64,000 bases of DNA from Thalassospira sp. HJ (GCF_000948415.1 NZ_JYII01000019.1:1-64000), one strand, 5' to 3'. Counted from the first letter of the stretch, positions 8,336 to 18,588 are shown. Translations and numbers: made by a program. The notes: a model not told the origin generated them from the sequence alone.

Positions 8336-9273
8336 TGCGGTCCGGCGTAAAGGATCAGGAGCGGCAGGGTCAGCATGCTGATGATGGTGGTCAGCAGGAT
8401 CGTGGTTGATGACCGGTCGATACAGACATTATAGCTGCCCGCCACAATCGCGACATTGGCACCACTTGGCAGTGCCGCGACCAGTGTCACGATCATCAGC
8501 CACAGCGGCGGCAGATCGAAAATGAAATGACCGACTGAGAAAACCAGAAGCGGCTGAACAAACATCTTGGCCGTGGTGCAAAGCAGGCTGGCGCTTAGGT
8601 TACCGCGCACCGACTGGCCATAAAGCCCGGCACCGACCAGCAAAAGTGCAATGGTTGGGCCTGCGGTGCGGAACCGTTCAAGCGTGCCGTCGACCATTTC
8701 CGGCATGCGAATTTCAAACAGCGACGCCAGAACACCCAGCACAATCGCGGCAATGATCGGGTTTCGCGCAACACGGGCGATACTGCGAAACACGTTGGAC
8801 AACCAATGCCCATCGCCACCGCGGCTACCCTCGACGATCATGATGGTCATGCCCATCAGGGTCACCGGATGGATCGAAAGAACGATCAGAAGTGGTACCA
8901 GACCTTCTTCGCCATAAACCGCCTGCACCAGCGGAATGCCCAGCAAAACGATGTTGGAAAATACCCCGCCCATGGCGGTGACGGCGGCCTCGTCTGTCTT
9001 GGCGCTGAGCCACACACGCGCAGCAACAAACACAAAAGCAAAGTTCAACAGCACGCCGGAGTAATAGCTGCCCCACAGGCGCAAATCGAAATGCGCACTG
9101 ATGTCGGATTGCGACAGGGTCTGAAACAGCATCGCCGGGATAAAGGCATTCATGGCGAGCTTTGCCAGAAACGGTATGCCTTCGCGCTTGATGATCTTGA
9201 TATGGGTAAGCAGGAAACCGCACAGGATCGTCAAAAAGACAGGTCCAACTTTTCCGACGATCAGATCAAGCAT
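8332..9273 (-). CDS. AEC (auxin efflux carrier) family transporter
   Basis: This 313-residue integral membrane protein starts at the ATG after TTGGGGGAACC, giving the family-typical MLDLIVGKVGPVFLTILCG. About ten hydrophobic segments are visible in two halves, with the conserved PSGANVAIVAG stretch near the C-terminus. Bacterial members export or exchange organic acids such as malate or malonate; the substrate here is unknown. It ends against the bi-domain oxidoreductase. A terminator for the upstream glpK transcript lies before it, so it probably has its own promoter. Confidence 0.8.
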   Translation of the reverse strand: MLDLIVGKVGPVFLTILCGFLLTHIKIIKREGIPFLAKLAMNAFIPAMLFQTLSQSDISAHFDLRLWGSYYSGVLLNFAFVFVAARVWLSAKTDEAAVTAMGGVFSNIVLLGIPLVQAVYGEEGLVPLLIVLSIHPVTLMGMTIMIVEGSRGGDGHWLSNVFRSIARVARNPIIAAIVLGVLASLFEIRMPEMVDGTLERFRTAGPTIALLLVGAGLYGQSVRGNLSASLLCTTAKMFVQPLLVFSVGHFIFDLPPLWLMIVTLVAALPSGANVAIVAGSYNVCIDRSSTTILLTTIISMLTLPLLILYAGPH

Positions 9274-9345
9274 GGTTCCCCCAAGGCAACAATGGGCAAG
9301 GATGCACAGCACTGCGCAACAGATCGGGAAAACCGCGTCGATCAC

Positions 9346-9381
9346 GCAAAAAGAAAGGACAGCATCATTGACGCTGTCCTT
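9346..9381 (-). terminator. glpK transcript terminator
   Basis: Read on minus, AAGGACAGC and GCTGTCCTT form a nine-pair stem with a 9-base loop, followed by TCTTTTT. It lies downstream of glpK. Confidence 0.75.
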
Positions 9382-9465
9382 GAATACTACAAATCATTTT
9401 ACTGACTTACCAGCCCCGCACCGCAATTCCATCGGCAAGGCTGCCATGCGTATCAGTCACTTGGG

Positions 9466-10962
9466 TCAGTCAGATGGCGAAGTCTGCACCCGTTTGACCG
9501 CATCTTTCCAGCCATCAAGCAAACCCTTGCGGCGGCCCGGTTCGATATCTGGTTCAAAACTGGCATCAAGGTGCCAATTCTCGGCAATATGATCGAGATC
9601 GCGGTAAATACCGGCCTGCAACCCGGCAAGGTAAGCAGCCCCCAGTGCCGTGGTTTCGGTGACTTCGGGGCGCTCTACTGAAATGCCCAGAACGTCTGAA
9701 AGCATCTGACACATCCAGTCATTGGCAACCATGCCGCCATCAACGCGCACCGCCTTGGGCGATACGCCATCAGCCGCCATTGCTTCAAACAGATCAAATG
9801 TCTGATAACAAACGCTTTCAAGGGCGGCGCGGACAAACTCGCGCGGACCGGTATCACGCGTCAGGCCGAAAATCGCCCCGCGGGCATCCGGGTCCCAATA
9901 AGGTGCGCCAAGACCGGTAAAGGCTGGCACCAGATAAACTCCGTGATTGCCACCAAGGGATTTTGCCAGCCCTTCGGTCTCGGCCGCGGACTTGATGATA
10001 CCAAGCCCGTCACGCAGCCATTGCACAGCCGCCCCGGCAACAAAGATCGCACCTTCGATGGCGTAGCTTGTTTTGCCATTGATGCGATAACCAACCGTGG
10101 TCAAAAGGCGATGCTTGGAGGTCACGGCCTCATCCCCGGTATTGAGGATAACAAAGCAGCCGGTGCCATAAGTGCTTTTGATGTCGCCCGGCTCAAAGCA
10201 GCATTGACCAAAGGCCGCTGCCTGCTGATCGCCCGCCATGCCAAGAACCGGAATTTCAGCACCAAACAGATCGGCATCGGTGACGCCGAAATCAGCGGCA
10301 CAATCCTTGACGTCGGGCAGCATATTGCGCGGAACACGGAAGATGTCGCAAAGTTCATCATCCCAAGCGTTTTCGCGGATGTTAAACAGGTTGGTGCGCG
10401 CCGCGTTGGTCGCATCGGTTGCATGTGATTTGCCACCGGTCAGACGCCACAACAAGAAACTGTCAACCGTGCCAAAGGCCAGATCGCCCTGCTCAGCGCG
10501 CGCACGCGCGCCCGAGACATGATCAAGGATCCAGGCAACTTTGGTTGCCGAGAAATAGGGATCAATCAGAAGGCCGGACTTTGCATTGACCGTGTCTTCA
10601 AGCTTGGGATCGCGCTTTTTAAGATCATGACACAGGGCGGCTGTCCGACGGTCCTGCCAGACAATGGCGTTATAGATCGCCTTGCCGCTCTTGCGGTCCC
10701 AGACTACGGTGGTTTCGCGCTGGTTGGTGATGCCGATTGTAGAGACCTTCGCGATATCAACGCGTGCCAAGGCCTCCTTGCAGACGGCGACCACGGTATT
10801 CCACAGGTCTTCCGGGTCATGTTCGACCCAGCCACTATTGGGGAAATGTTGTGGAAATTCCTGCTGGGCGACGGAAACCGAGCGGCCGTTTTCATCAAAG
10901 ACAATGGCGCGTGAGCTTGTCGTTCCCTGGTCAATGGCAAGGATATAGCGCGTTTCTGACAT
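9466..10962 (-). CDS. glpK: Glycerol kinase
   Basis: The 498-residue FGGY-family kinase has the start set by GGGAGGA eight bases before the ATG. The N-terminal phosphate motif [12 protein letters not shown] is present, with WQDRRT and GMAGDQQAA in the middle and [12 protein letters not shown] and [10 protein letters not shown] in the C-terminal ATP domain. It phosphorylates glycerol to glycerol-3-phosphate in the cytoplasm. Although it lies about 10 kb from glpD and the glycerol ABC genes, its upstream region carries a GlpR-like operator matching one before glpD, so the two units are probably co-regulated. Confidence 0.96.
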   Translation of the reverse strand: MSETRYILAIDQGTTSSRAIVFDENGRSVSVAQQEFPQHFPNSGWVEHDPEDLWNTVVAVCKEALARVDIAKVSTIGITNQRETTVVWDRKSGKAIYNAIVWQDRRTAALCHDLKKRDPKLEDTVNAKSGLLIDPYFSATKVAWILDHVSGARARAEQGDLAFGTVDSFLLWRLTGGKSHATDATNAARTNLFNIRENAWDDELCDIFRVPRNMLPDVKDCAADFGVTDADLFGAEIPVLGMAGDQQAAAFGQCCFEPGDIKSTYGTGCFVILNTGDEAVTSKHRLLTTVGYRINGKTSYAIEGAIFVAGAAVQWLRDGLGIIKSAAETEGLAKSLGGNHGVYLVPAFTGLGAPYWDPDARGAIFGLTRDTGPREFVRAALESVCYQTFDLFEAMAADGVSPKAVRVDGGMVANDWMCQMLSDVLGISVERPEVTETTALGAAYLAGLQAGIYRDLDHIAENWHLDASFEPDIEPGRRKGLLDGWKDAVKRVQTSPSD

Positions 10963-11094
10963 GTTTGTTTTCCTCCCGAGCCGGCAGGTTTCCTGCGATC
11001 CGACCCTGCATGCATTGATGCGTTGCGGCCCGCCCATATGACGGTGCCATTGGTTTTATCGCTCTATTTAGAAAAAAATCGTGGCAAAAAACAA

Positions 11095-11106
11095 TTCGTT
11101 TTCGAA
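11095..11106. promoter_or_regulatory. Candidate GlpR operator upstream of glpK
   Basis: TTCGTTTTCGAA keeps the TTCG-N4-CGAA half-sites of the known GlpR operator core TTCGWTAWCGAA. It lies 133 bases upstream of glpK, in the 312-base gap 10963-11274 shared with a divergent gene. TTTTATCGCGAAAAATT at about 11139-11155 is a weaker second candidate. Confidence 0.5.
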
Positions 11107-11274
11107 AATTTTTCTACGCACATCCCACAGACCACTGTTTTATCGCGAAAAATTAGAGTTGAGTTTAACAGCGATCCGGACGGCAAAATTAACCGCCCTG
11201 ATCGCGGCACATCATTTGCAACGAAAACGGGAGAATGAATTTCAACCGGCATCTTTTTCCCATGGAGGGTTGTG

Positions 11275-11826
11275 ATGGGATTGTATGAAACCCTGTCTGC
11301 TGTCACCAATACCGCGCAAAGCGCCAAGAGTGCGGCCAGTTTCCGTCAGACCATTTCATCAAGCAGCGTCCCGCTTCCTGAAGAAAAGAAGGAAGAAAAT
11401 GCCGAGCTGGCCTATATCCGCGAGCACGGCTTTACGACCTATGTAAAGGAGATCGAAGAACGCAAGATCGAAGAAATGCGTGCCAAGATCCTTAAAAGCA
11501 TGGGGCTGGATGAAGAAAGCCTAGCCGAAATGGATGCCGAAGATCGCCAGGCCATCGAAAAGGCCATTGCCGATGCCATCGAGCAACGCCTGAATGGCAA
11601 CACCCTTGCCGAAGCCGAACTTGGTAAAGGGGCGAAAGGCGATGAAACCGCCGATGAACGCCGGGATCGTTTGCAGGCCAAGATCGCCTTTAACCCGAAT
11701 ATGTTTGATGTGTTCACCGAATTGCAATCCGAACTACCAAGCGGCTCCTCACAGTCGATCACCGGCAATGGTGATGAGAATTCCAACGCATCCGGTGCAC
11801 GCAAGAAAGGCATCTTTGACGTCTGA
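11275..11826 (+). CDS. Unknown acidic helical cytoplasmic protein
   Basis: I do not recognise this 183-residue protein. The ATG is chosen over an adjacent GTG because GGAGGG is then five bases away. There is no signal peptide or membrane segment. The central part (about residues 40-135) is rich in Glu, Lys, Ala and Leu with a strongly helical, possibly coiled-coil pattern, including EEIEERKIEEMRAKILKSM-like runs. The C-terminal tail is Ser/Asn/Gly-rich and probably disordered. It is divergent from glpK and followed by a strong terminator, so it is a single-gene unit. Confidence 0.65.
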   Translation: MGLYETLSAVTNTAQSAKSAASFRQTISSSSVPLPEEKKEENAELAYIREHGFTTYVKEIEERKIEEMRAKILKSMGLDEESLAEMDAEDRQAIEKAIADAIEQRLNGNTLAEAELGKGAKGDETADERRDRLQAKIAFNPNMFDVFTELQSELPSGSSQSITGNGDENSNASGARKKGIFDV

Positions 11827-11866
11827 TGCGCGGGCATAAACATCATTCCGATCCCGAACGCAGAAA

Positions 11867-11895
11867 GGGCGCTGCAATCTGCAGCGCCCTTTTTC
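11867..11895. terminator. Bidirectional terminator
   Basis: GGGCGCTGCA and TGCAGCGCCC form a perfect ten-pair stem with a 3-base loop, flanked by AAA and TTTTT. It separates the unknown acidic protein from the convergent dehydrogenase. Confidence 0.9.
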
Positions 11896-11919
11896 GTCTA
11901 TGTAAGGTGGTTGTGACGA

Positions 11920-13380
11920 TTATTCGTCAACGCCACCGATGCAGACATATTTGACTTCGAGGTAATCCTCGACACCGTATTTGGAGCCTTCGCGGCCGAC
12001 ACCGGACTGCTTGAAGCCGCCAAACGGTGCAACCTCTGTCGCCATGACGCCGACATTCACACCAACCAGCCCGCTTTCAAGACCCTCGGCCAGCTTCCAG
12101 ATACGCGAGATATCACGCGCGTAGAAGTAGGACGCCAGACCGAATTCGGAATCATTGGCCATCTCAAGCACTTCATCATCGGTCTTGAACCGGATCAGCG
12201 GTGCCATCGGGCCAAAGGTTTCCTCGCGGAAGACCAGCATGTCGCGGTTGGCATCGGCAATCACGGTCGGCTGGAAGAACGAGCCGCCCTTTTCATGACG
12301 TTTGCCACCGGTAAGGATACGACCCCCTTTGGAAAGCGCATCGGCAATCTGGTTTTCGACCTTTTCAACCGCTTTTTCGGTAATCAGCGGGCCGATGATT
12401 ACGCCATCTTCGGCGCCATTGCCAACCGGCATTTCGGCGACTTTGGCAGCGTATTTCTCGGCAAACTCGTCATAGACCGCGTCATGAACAAACAGGCGGT
12501 TGGCACAAACGCAGGTCTGACCGGCATTGCGGTATTTCGAGGCAATCGCGCCTTCGACAGCAGCATCAATATCCGCATCTTCACAGACGATGAACGGTGC
12601 GTTGCCGCCAAGCTCAAGACTGATTTTCTTGACCGTATCGGCACACTGGCGCATCAGCAAACGGCCAACCGGTGTGGATCCGGTAAAGGTGAGCTTGCGG
12701 ACCTTGGTGTTTTCGGTCATTTCCGCGCCAATTTCCTTGGCGTCACCAGTGACGATCGAAAGCAGACCTTTCGGCAGGCCCGCACGTTCGGCCAAGATCG
12801 CCATCGCAAGTGCAGAATACGGGGTTTCCATTGCCGGCTTGACCACCATCGCACAGCCAACGGCAAGTGCCGGGGCGGCTTTGCGGGTGATCATCGCAGT
12901 CGGGAAGTTCCACGGCGTGATCGCGGCACAAACGCCAACGGGTTCTTTGAGAACCATCACACGGCGGCCTTCGGCATAGGTCGGGATCACATCACCATAG
13001 ATGCGTTTGCCTTCTTCGGCGAACCACTGCAGGAAGCTTGAAGCATAGGCGATCTCGCCCTTGGCTTCAGGAAGCGGCTTGCCCTGCTCGGCAGTCATCA
13101 GCGCGCCAAGATCGTCCTGATTTTCCATCATCAGGTCGTACCATTTCATCAGAATGGCAGAGCGTTCCTTGGCGGTGCGTTTTTTCCAGGCCTTTTGCGC
13201 CTTTTCGGCGACGTCAACGGCATGGGCGACCGCATCACGGCCAAGCACGGGAACCGTGCCAAGCACTTCGCCGGTTGCCGGGTTGGTGACCTGTTCGGTT
13301 TTCCCGTCTGGGGCATCGACCCATTCCCCGCCGACATAGGCCTGCTGGGTGAAAAGACTGGGGTCTTTAAGCGAAATCAT
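11920..13380 (-). CDS. gabD: NAD(P)-dependent succinate-semialdehyde dehydrogenase
   Basis: The 486-residue aldehyde dehydrogenase is preceded by GGAGG eight bases before the ATG. It shows the oxyanion/NAD region TPWNFP, the general base motif LELGGNAPF, catalytic Cys in NAGQTCVCANR and the C-terminal PFGGFKQSGVGREG typical of GabD. It oxidises succinate semialdehyde to succinate. The second Cys two residues after the catalytic one matches the redox-sensitive CxC seen in GabD proteins. Some relatives accept alpha-ketoglutarate semialdehyde, so it might finish the hydroxyproline pathway encoded 7 kb away, for which no dedicated dehydrogenase is visible. Confidence 0.85.
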   Translation of the reverse strand: MISLKDPSLFTQQAYVGGEWVDAPDGKTEQVTNPATGEVLGTVPVLGRDAVAHAVDVAEKAQKAWKKRTAKERSAILMKWYDLMMENQDDLGALMTAEQGKPLPEAKGEIAYASSFLQWFAEEGKRIYGDVIPTYAEGRRVMVLKEPVGVCAAITPWNFPTAMITRKAAPALAVGCAMVVKPAMETPYSALAMAILAERAGLPKGLLSIVTGDAKEIGAEMTENTKVRKLTFTGSTPVGRLLMRQCADTVKKISLELGGNAPFIVCEDADIDAAVEGAIASKYRNAGQTCVCANRLFVHDAVYDEFAEKYAAKVAEMPVGNGAEDGVIIGPLITEKAVEKVENQIADALSKGGRILTGGKRHEKGGSFFQPTVIADANRDMLVFREETFGPMAPLIRFKTDDEVLEMANDSEFGLASYFYARDISRIWKLAEGLESGLVGVNVGVMATEVAPFGGFKQSGVGREGSKYGVEDYLEVKYVCIGGVDE

Positions 13381-13582
13381 TTGAGTGCCTCCGGAAAGCA
13401 TTATTGGGAGCGACATGATCGAACACTGGTCCTTATCTAGTCTGCTCCGTGGTGGATGCCACATCTTTGCGAGATATTTCCCCAATAGCAATCGCAAACC
13501 GGGGTCATTGCCGCCTTTGCCATAAGATTGCATGCAACCACGCCGCATCGCCAGAATTTAGAAGAAACTGCGACGTTTGGTT

Positions 13583-13613
13583 AAAAAGCGGGAACAACCG
13601 TCGCTGTTCCCGC
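13583..13613 (-). terminator. Terminator of the fec-type siderophore operon
   Basis: On minus, GCGGGAACA and TGTTCCCGC pair over an 8-base loop and are followed by TTTTTAA. It lies 45 bases after the binding-protein gene. Confidence 0.85.
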
Positions 13614-13657
13614 CCCAATGTCGAATTTGGATGTCTCGCCAGATACCTGACGAAAGC

Positions 13658-14782
13658 CTAGTTCAAAAGCGCCCCGAAATAGCCCGGCTGATAGTCAATT
13701 GGCAAAAACCGGTCATGGAGTTGTTTGAAGGTTTCATCGGGATCCAGATCGGCAAACAGATCGGGATGGAACCATTTGGCCATCTGCTGAATAGCAACAA
13801 ACTGATACGGGCTGTTGTAAAACTGGTGCCAGACCGCGTGGAAATTCCTCGCCTTTTGCGCGTCGATACCAAGATAGGCCGGGCGGGTCGGATAGAACTT
13901 AAGTTTCTCGATCACCTGTTTCGGATCAGCACCGGGCCCGACCGGCACCCAATTCCCGCCTGGCACATAAACATCCCACATCGCGCTGGTGACGATGATA
14001 TGGGCCGGGTTTGAGACAATCACCTGCTCTGCATTAATCTGGCCAAACGTTCCCGGGATAAAATCCTTGGCGATGTTATCGCCACCGGCGAGCTCGACCA
14101 TCGCACCGAAATTGCTGTTGCCAAATGAATGACAGCAATCCTCATAGAACCCGCCCGCACGATCGATGAACACTTTCGGACGTTCCCGTTTTGCATCCGC
14201 CAGCCGATCGGTGACCTTGGCGATCTCGGCTGCTCGGAAGGCAACAAATTCCTCGGCGCGTTCCTCACGGCCAAACAGCTTGCCGAACAGGCGGATGGAT
14301 GGTTCGGTATTAACTTCCGGGCTGTTGCGGAAATCGACATAGACCACCGGGATATCGAGTGCGCCAAGCTTTTCGATATAGGCGGCCTCTTCCACCGCGC
14401 GCTTGGTTTCAAGATTAAGGAACACGATGTCGGGCTTTTGCGCGATTGTGGTTTCAATATCGATCAGGCTTTGCTCAAGCCCCTCAAAGGCCGGGATATC
14501 GCCAAAGGCCGGGAACTTTTGCAAATAGGCCTGATAGGTCGCCGGGTCGGCCTCGATCAGATCCTTGCGCCAGCCAACAATGCGCGCGGTCGGATTTTCG
14601 CGATCAAGGGCGGCAATGATGTAAAGCTGGCGCCCTTCGCCAATAACCGCGCGCTTGATCGGCATATTGACCGTGACGTCGCGCCCGGCAATGTCGGTTA
14701 CGGTAATGGTTTCGGCCTGTGCAGGATTCTGCACGACAAGACCCATCACCAGAATGGCCAGCATATGAAACAGTTTTCTCAT
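13658..14782 (-). CDS. Periplasmic iron-siderophore binding protein (ABC type)
   Basis: The 374-residue protein has a clear signal peptide (MRKLFHMLAILVMGLVVQNPAQA). It then shows the helical-backbone binding-protein fold starting ITVTDIAGRDVTV, as in FepB/FecB/BtuF relatives. It would carry a ferric siderophore or heme-like complex from the outer-membrane receptor to an ABC permease. An ECCHSFG stretch with adjacent cysteines near residue 220 is unusual for this fold. It is the last gene of the fecI-fecR-receptor-MFS operon, seven bases after the MFS stop. No permease or ATPase follows; those of the 57-62 kb locus could serve it. Confidence 0.8.
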   Translation of the reverse strand: MRKLFHMLAILVMGLVVQNPAQAETITVTDIAGRDVTVNMPIKRAVIGEGRQLYIIAALDRENPTARIVGWRKDLIEADPATYQAYLQKFPAFGDIPAFEGLEQSLIDIETTIAQKPDIVFLNLETKRAVEEAAYIEKLGALDIPVVYVDFRNSPEVNTEPSIRLFGKLFGREERAEEFVAFRAAEIAKVTDRLADAKRERPKVFIDRAGGFYEDCCHSFGNSNFGAMVELAGGDNIAKDFIPGTFGQINAEQVIVSNPAHIIVTSAMWDVYVPGGNWVPVGPGADPKQVIEKLKFYPTRPAYLGIDAQKARNFHAVWHQFYNSPYQFVAIQQMAKWFHPDLFADLDPDETFKQLHDRFLPIDYQPGYFGALLN

Positions 14783-14789
14783 TATCCGC

Positions 14790-16013
14790 TTACTCCCCAG
14801 AAACGTCCGATGGATTTGCCGCGCGAAAGGTGTTTGCCCGCGTGAAAGCGGTCAGCAACAGACCGACGAAATAGACAAAACCAACCAGAAAATAGATGTT
14901 TGAAAGTCCGGAAACTTGGGCAAACCAGCCGCCCAACGCGATCCCGGCAATTGATGAAAATTGCGCTGTGCCCTGCGCCAGTCCCAGCAGATGCCCCTGA
15001 CGATGATCCGACGTACTGCGCGACAGAAGTGCGGTCAGAACCGGCGTTGTTGCCCCAAGCAGCATCCCCCAAAGGAAATACATCGCGGCAAAGACAATGA
15101 CTGATCCGGTCAGTCCGGCAGTCACGGTGACGACGATGCAGCCCGCAATCACCAGACACATCCGCCCCAGAACATCACGCGCAGCACGCCCCTCGAAATA
15201 GCGCGCCCAAAGCGATGCGGTTGCGACAAAGCCCATCGCCAGCAGGCCGTAACAAAGCCCGACAACCCAATTGCCGACCTCAAACGTGCTGAGCACGTAA
15301 ATCGAAAACGGCGACTGCGTCACCATCCGCCCCAGCAACAAGACACCAATGATGGCAAGCAAGGAGATGACCTGTGGTGATCGCAGAATGCTCGGTTTGG
15401 TTTCCGGTCTATCACCTGTCTTAGACCGCTCCGGAGTGACAACAGATGGGAGCAATACCCAAACAGAAATCATGCAGAACGCACACAGGATGGCAGCCGA
15501 AAAGTTGATCCAGAAGAAACTCGCCAGATCAAGGATCACGCCCCCAATCAACGCCCCACCCAATGAGCCGACATTGGTTGATACCTGCAGATAGGCAAAC
15601 AGCTTCGCCCGGCGCGCCGGGCTTTCGATGCTGACCCCATAGGCCTGGGCCGGCGCGATATACCCCGCACACGCACCTTGCAAAAACCGCAGGATCAGGA
15701 TCGAGAAGACGTCACCGGCATAAGCCAGTGCCAGCTGGGTTACGGCCAAGCCAAACAGGGCGCGCATCATCATCGCCCTGTGCCCGAACCGATCACCCAT
15801 CCGCCCCCAGAAGGTACTGGTCAACATGATACCCAGCATCGGTCCGACATAGACGCCAATGCTGGCAAACGTGAACAGATCATCTGAACTGGTAAGCGAA
15901 CGCAGATGAACGGGCCAGAACGGCCCACTCATTTCCATTGCGCCCATGGATACCAGTTGCAGGACAAACAGGAGATGGATTTTCCTGTTTGCCCCGATCA
16001 CATCGGCAGTCAC
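14790..16013 (-). CDS. Major facilitator superfamily transporter (siderophore locus)
   Basis: The 407-residue protein has about twelve membrane segments and the MFS loop motif GRMGDRFGHRAMM between segments 2 and 3. It probably starts at GTG, two bases beyond the receptor TGA, which suggests translational coupling. MFS proteins in siderophore operons export siderophores or import ferric complexes across the inner membrane. The second role would replace the missing ABC permease here. The direction of transport cannot be read from sequence. Confidence 0.8.
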   Translation of the reverse strand: MTADVIGANRKIHLLFVLQLVSMGAMEMSGPFWPVHLRSLTSSDDLFTFASIGVYVGPMLGIMLTSTFWGRMGDRFGHRAMMMRALFGLAVTQLALAYAGDVFSILILRFLQGACAGYIAPAQAYGVSIESPARRAKLFAYLQVSTNVGSLGGALIGGVILDLASFFWINFSAAILCAFCMISVWVLLPSVVTPERSKTGDRPETKPSILRSPQVISLLAIIGVLLLGRMVTQSPFSIYVLSTFEVGNWVVGLCYGLLAMGFVATASLWARYFEGRAARDVLGRMCLVIAGCIVVTVTAGLTGSVIVFAAMYFLWGMLLGATTPVLTALLSRSTSDHRQGHLLGLAQGTAQFSSIAGIALGGWFAQVSGLSNIYFLVGFVYFVGLLLTAFTRANTFRAANPSDVSGE

Positions 16014-16014
16014 A

Positions 16015-18516
16015 TCAGAAGTCCGCAGTGAGCGACAGCAATGCTGTACGCGGAGCCCCCAACGAGACGAAGCGCCACTGGTTCACACCGGAATAGTAGC
16101 TTTCGTCTGTGACGTTCTGAACCGTCGCACGGATGGTCACCGGTGAGTCGTACAGCTTGGTCTTGTAGCGTGCACCGATATCAAGCGTGGTCCATTCTGG
16201 GATATCTTGGGTATTGGCGGCGTCGACAAACTGTGACGAGGTATGGGTAACCGTACTGCTCAGCGTCAAACCATCGACAAACGGGGTATCCCATTCACCA
16301 ACAAGGTTGATCTGCATTTCCGGCGTGCCGACTGGGCGCTTGCCCAGGTCATCATCGTTAACCGCCTTGGTGATTTCCGATTCAAGGAACATCACCCCAC
16401 CAAGCAATCGAATGTCGTCCGTCACCTGACCAAAGACATTCAACTCGATACCGCGGTTTCGCTGTTCGTTATCGGCAGTGAAGATATTGGTGACATCATC
16501 AGTATCGCCATCAGGCTGAGTAATCTCGAAAGCCGAGATCGATCCACCGACGGTGCCGAAATCAAGCTTTACACCTGCTTCCATTTGCTTGGCAACATAC
16601 GGCTCCATCGCTTGACCCGCATTAGCAGCGCTACCATCAGCAATTTCACCTTGGTTCAGACCTTCGATATAATTAGCATATACAGACACGGTCTCGGTCG
16701 GTTTTACGACCACACCGGCCATCGGGCTGACCACACTGTCATCATAGGAACTGCTGACGACCCCACTGCTGTAATTGTCCACAGCAATGGTTTGGTGACG
16801 CGCCCCAAGGGTGACAAGAACCTTCTCATCAAAGAAGGCCAGCGTATCGGCCAAGGCAAAGCCGGTCAGCTCCGATGCAGATGTTTTGGGTTTGCTGGTC
16901 GGGGCACTGACGGCAATCGGTGCAACCGCAGCCGTGGTATAAATGTTGGCCGACGGGTTGGATCCGGCATTGCTGATGCCCTGACGGAGCTCGTCTTCAT
17001 AGCGCGTTGCCTGCAGTGACAGCTTGTGCTTGACCTCACCCGTTTCAAATTCGCCCCTGACACCGGTGCTGGCAGACCAGCGATCGGTCTGGAAGCGGCG
17101 ATAGGACAGGCCATTATCGATATAATCACCAGCCGCATTCTGAACCGTCGGCGTTCCGAACAGACGATCAAGCTCGGTCCGGCCACCGCCGAAACTGCCA
17201 AAGACAGTGACGTTATCGAGCACATCATATTCGGCTTGGATCATACCCGATTGATCAACCGCATCCGACCATTCCCAATCCTGAATGGCGTTGGTTGAAC
17301 CATCCGGTGCATCGGGAATGGCAAAGCCGGAATTGAAACGAAATTCACGTGCCGGCGCATCAAGATTTTCACGCTGATCAATCAGATCAAGCGATGCCCG
17401 GAAACGGTCGCCTTCATAATCAAGGGCCAGCGCCCCAAGCGACGCTTCGCGTGTCTGACGATCAAGATAGGTATCACCATCGTGATAGCCGCCATTAAAG
17501 CGCACACCAAACTCATCATCGCCCCCGAAACGACGGCTGAAATCGAGATTACCGCCGGCTTGTTCCCCACGCCCGTAATCAACGCTTGTGCGGGTCAGGT
17601 CCTTTTCCCCCGCACGTTTGGGCACGATGTTGATCGCACCGCCAACCGCACCGGTCGGCGACATGCCGTTCAGCAATGCGTTTGGTCCTTTAACGACCTC
17701 GATCCGCTCTGCCATCCCGGACATGACGCGATAGGTTGGTGCCACCCCATAGGCGCCATTGAATGAAACTTCGCCGGTATTAAACAGGTTCACGCCAAAA
17801 CCACGAATTTGATAGGTATCGAGGTTGGCGGTTTCAGCATTCGGGGCCCGTACCGAGGGATCATATTGCAGCACGTCAGCAATGGTTTCGGCCTGCTGAT
17901 CGGCGATATATTCGCTGGTGTAGCTGGTAATGCTGACCGGGGCATCCATGATATCGGTATTGCCCAACATCCCCAACCGTCCGCCGGTTGCCACCTGCCC
18001 ACCAGCATAGGCCGGGGCCAAGTCGGATTGTGCGCCAGTGGCTTCGACAATGACCGGATCGGTCACCATTTCGCCACTTGCATTATCCTGCACGCTTGCA
18101 TCGGTAATGATCAATGAACGGCTGCCCGCAGCACGATATGACAATCCCGTCCCGCGAATGAGAATGTCGATTGCTGCTGTGACGGAAAGGTCACCGCGAA
18201 TTTCGCGCGTTCCTGAAATCTCGGGCAGTTCGATCGTGTAGGCGATACTCCAGCCGGAAACATCGCCAATCTGACTGATGCCATCGGCAATGGACGTCAC
18301 ACTCAGATCAAAACTGTAAAGCGCCTGTGCGACTTCGACCTGATTTCCCGACAATATCTGTTCGTTGGTTTCTGCGGCCATCAAAGCGGTTGGAAATCCG
18401 ATTGTGGACGTCATCAACAATGCCGAGATCAGGATATTCTTTTTTGATTTTGCCTGCTTGGAATACAAATTCCCACTCCATTCCATGTTTGGTTTTTCAG
18501 GCAGGTCCCCCTGCAT
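16015..18516 (-). CDS. TonB-dependent siderophore receptor with FecA-like signalling domain
   Basis: Up to 833 residues; an ATG ten codons later is an equally good start. After a signal sequence ending near LMAAET comes a secretin/TonB short N-terminal (STN) domain. It includes FDLSVTSIADGISQIGDVSG and a GTGLSYRAAG stretch, typical of transducing receptors that contact FecR. A plug domain follows (SITSYTSEYIADQQAETIAD, then the QIRGFGVN motif), then a 22-strand-type barrel ending in a C-terminal Phe. It lies downstream of fecI and fecR, so ligand binding should induce its own transcription. The ligand is unknown. Confidence 0.92.
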   Translation of the reverse strand: MQGDLPEKPNMEWSGNLYSKQAKSKKNILISALLMTSTIGFPTALMAAETNEQILSGNQVEVAQALYSFDLSVTSIADGISQIGDVSGWSIAYTIELPEISGTREIRGDLSVTAAIDILIRGTGLSYRAAGSRSLIITDASVQDNASGEMVTDPVIVEATGAQSDLAPAYAGGQVATGGRLGMLGNTDIMDAPVSITSYTSEYIADQQAETIADVLQYDPSVRAPNAETANLDTYQIRGFGVNLFNTGEVSFNGAYGVAPTYRVMSGMAERIEVVKGPNALLNGMSPTGAVGGAINIVPKRAGEKDLTRTSVDYGRGEQAGGNLDFSRRFGGDDEFGVRFNGGYHDGDTYLDRQTREASLGALALDYEGDRFRASLDLIDQRENLDAPAREFRFNSGFAIPDAPDGSTNAIQDWEWSDAVDQSGMIQAEYDVLDNVTVFGSFGGGRTELDRLFGTPTVQNAAGDYIDNGLSYRRFQTDRWSASTGVRGEFETGEVKHKLSLQATRYEDELRQGISNAGSNPSANIYTTAAVAPIAVSAPTSKPKTSASELTGFALADTLAFFDEKVLVTLGARHQTIAVDNYSSGVVSSSYDDSVVSPMAGVVVKPTETVSVYANYIEGLNQGEIADGSAANAGQAMEPYVAKQMEAGVKLDFGTVGGSISAFEITQPDGDTDDVTNIFTADNEQRNRGIELNVFGQVTDDIRLLGGVMFLESEITKAVNDDDLGKRPVGTPEMQINLVGEWDTPFVDGLTLSSTVTHTSSQFVDAANTQDIPEWTTLDIGARYKTKLYDSPVTIRATVQNVTDESYYSGVNQWRFVSLGAPRTALLSLTADF

Positions 18517-18588
18517 CTAGAAAAACAAACGAGCGGGAAAAAGAACTCCTCACATGAGGATCACATTTTTTGCGAATTTTTCGCAATC

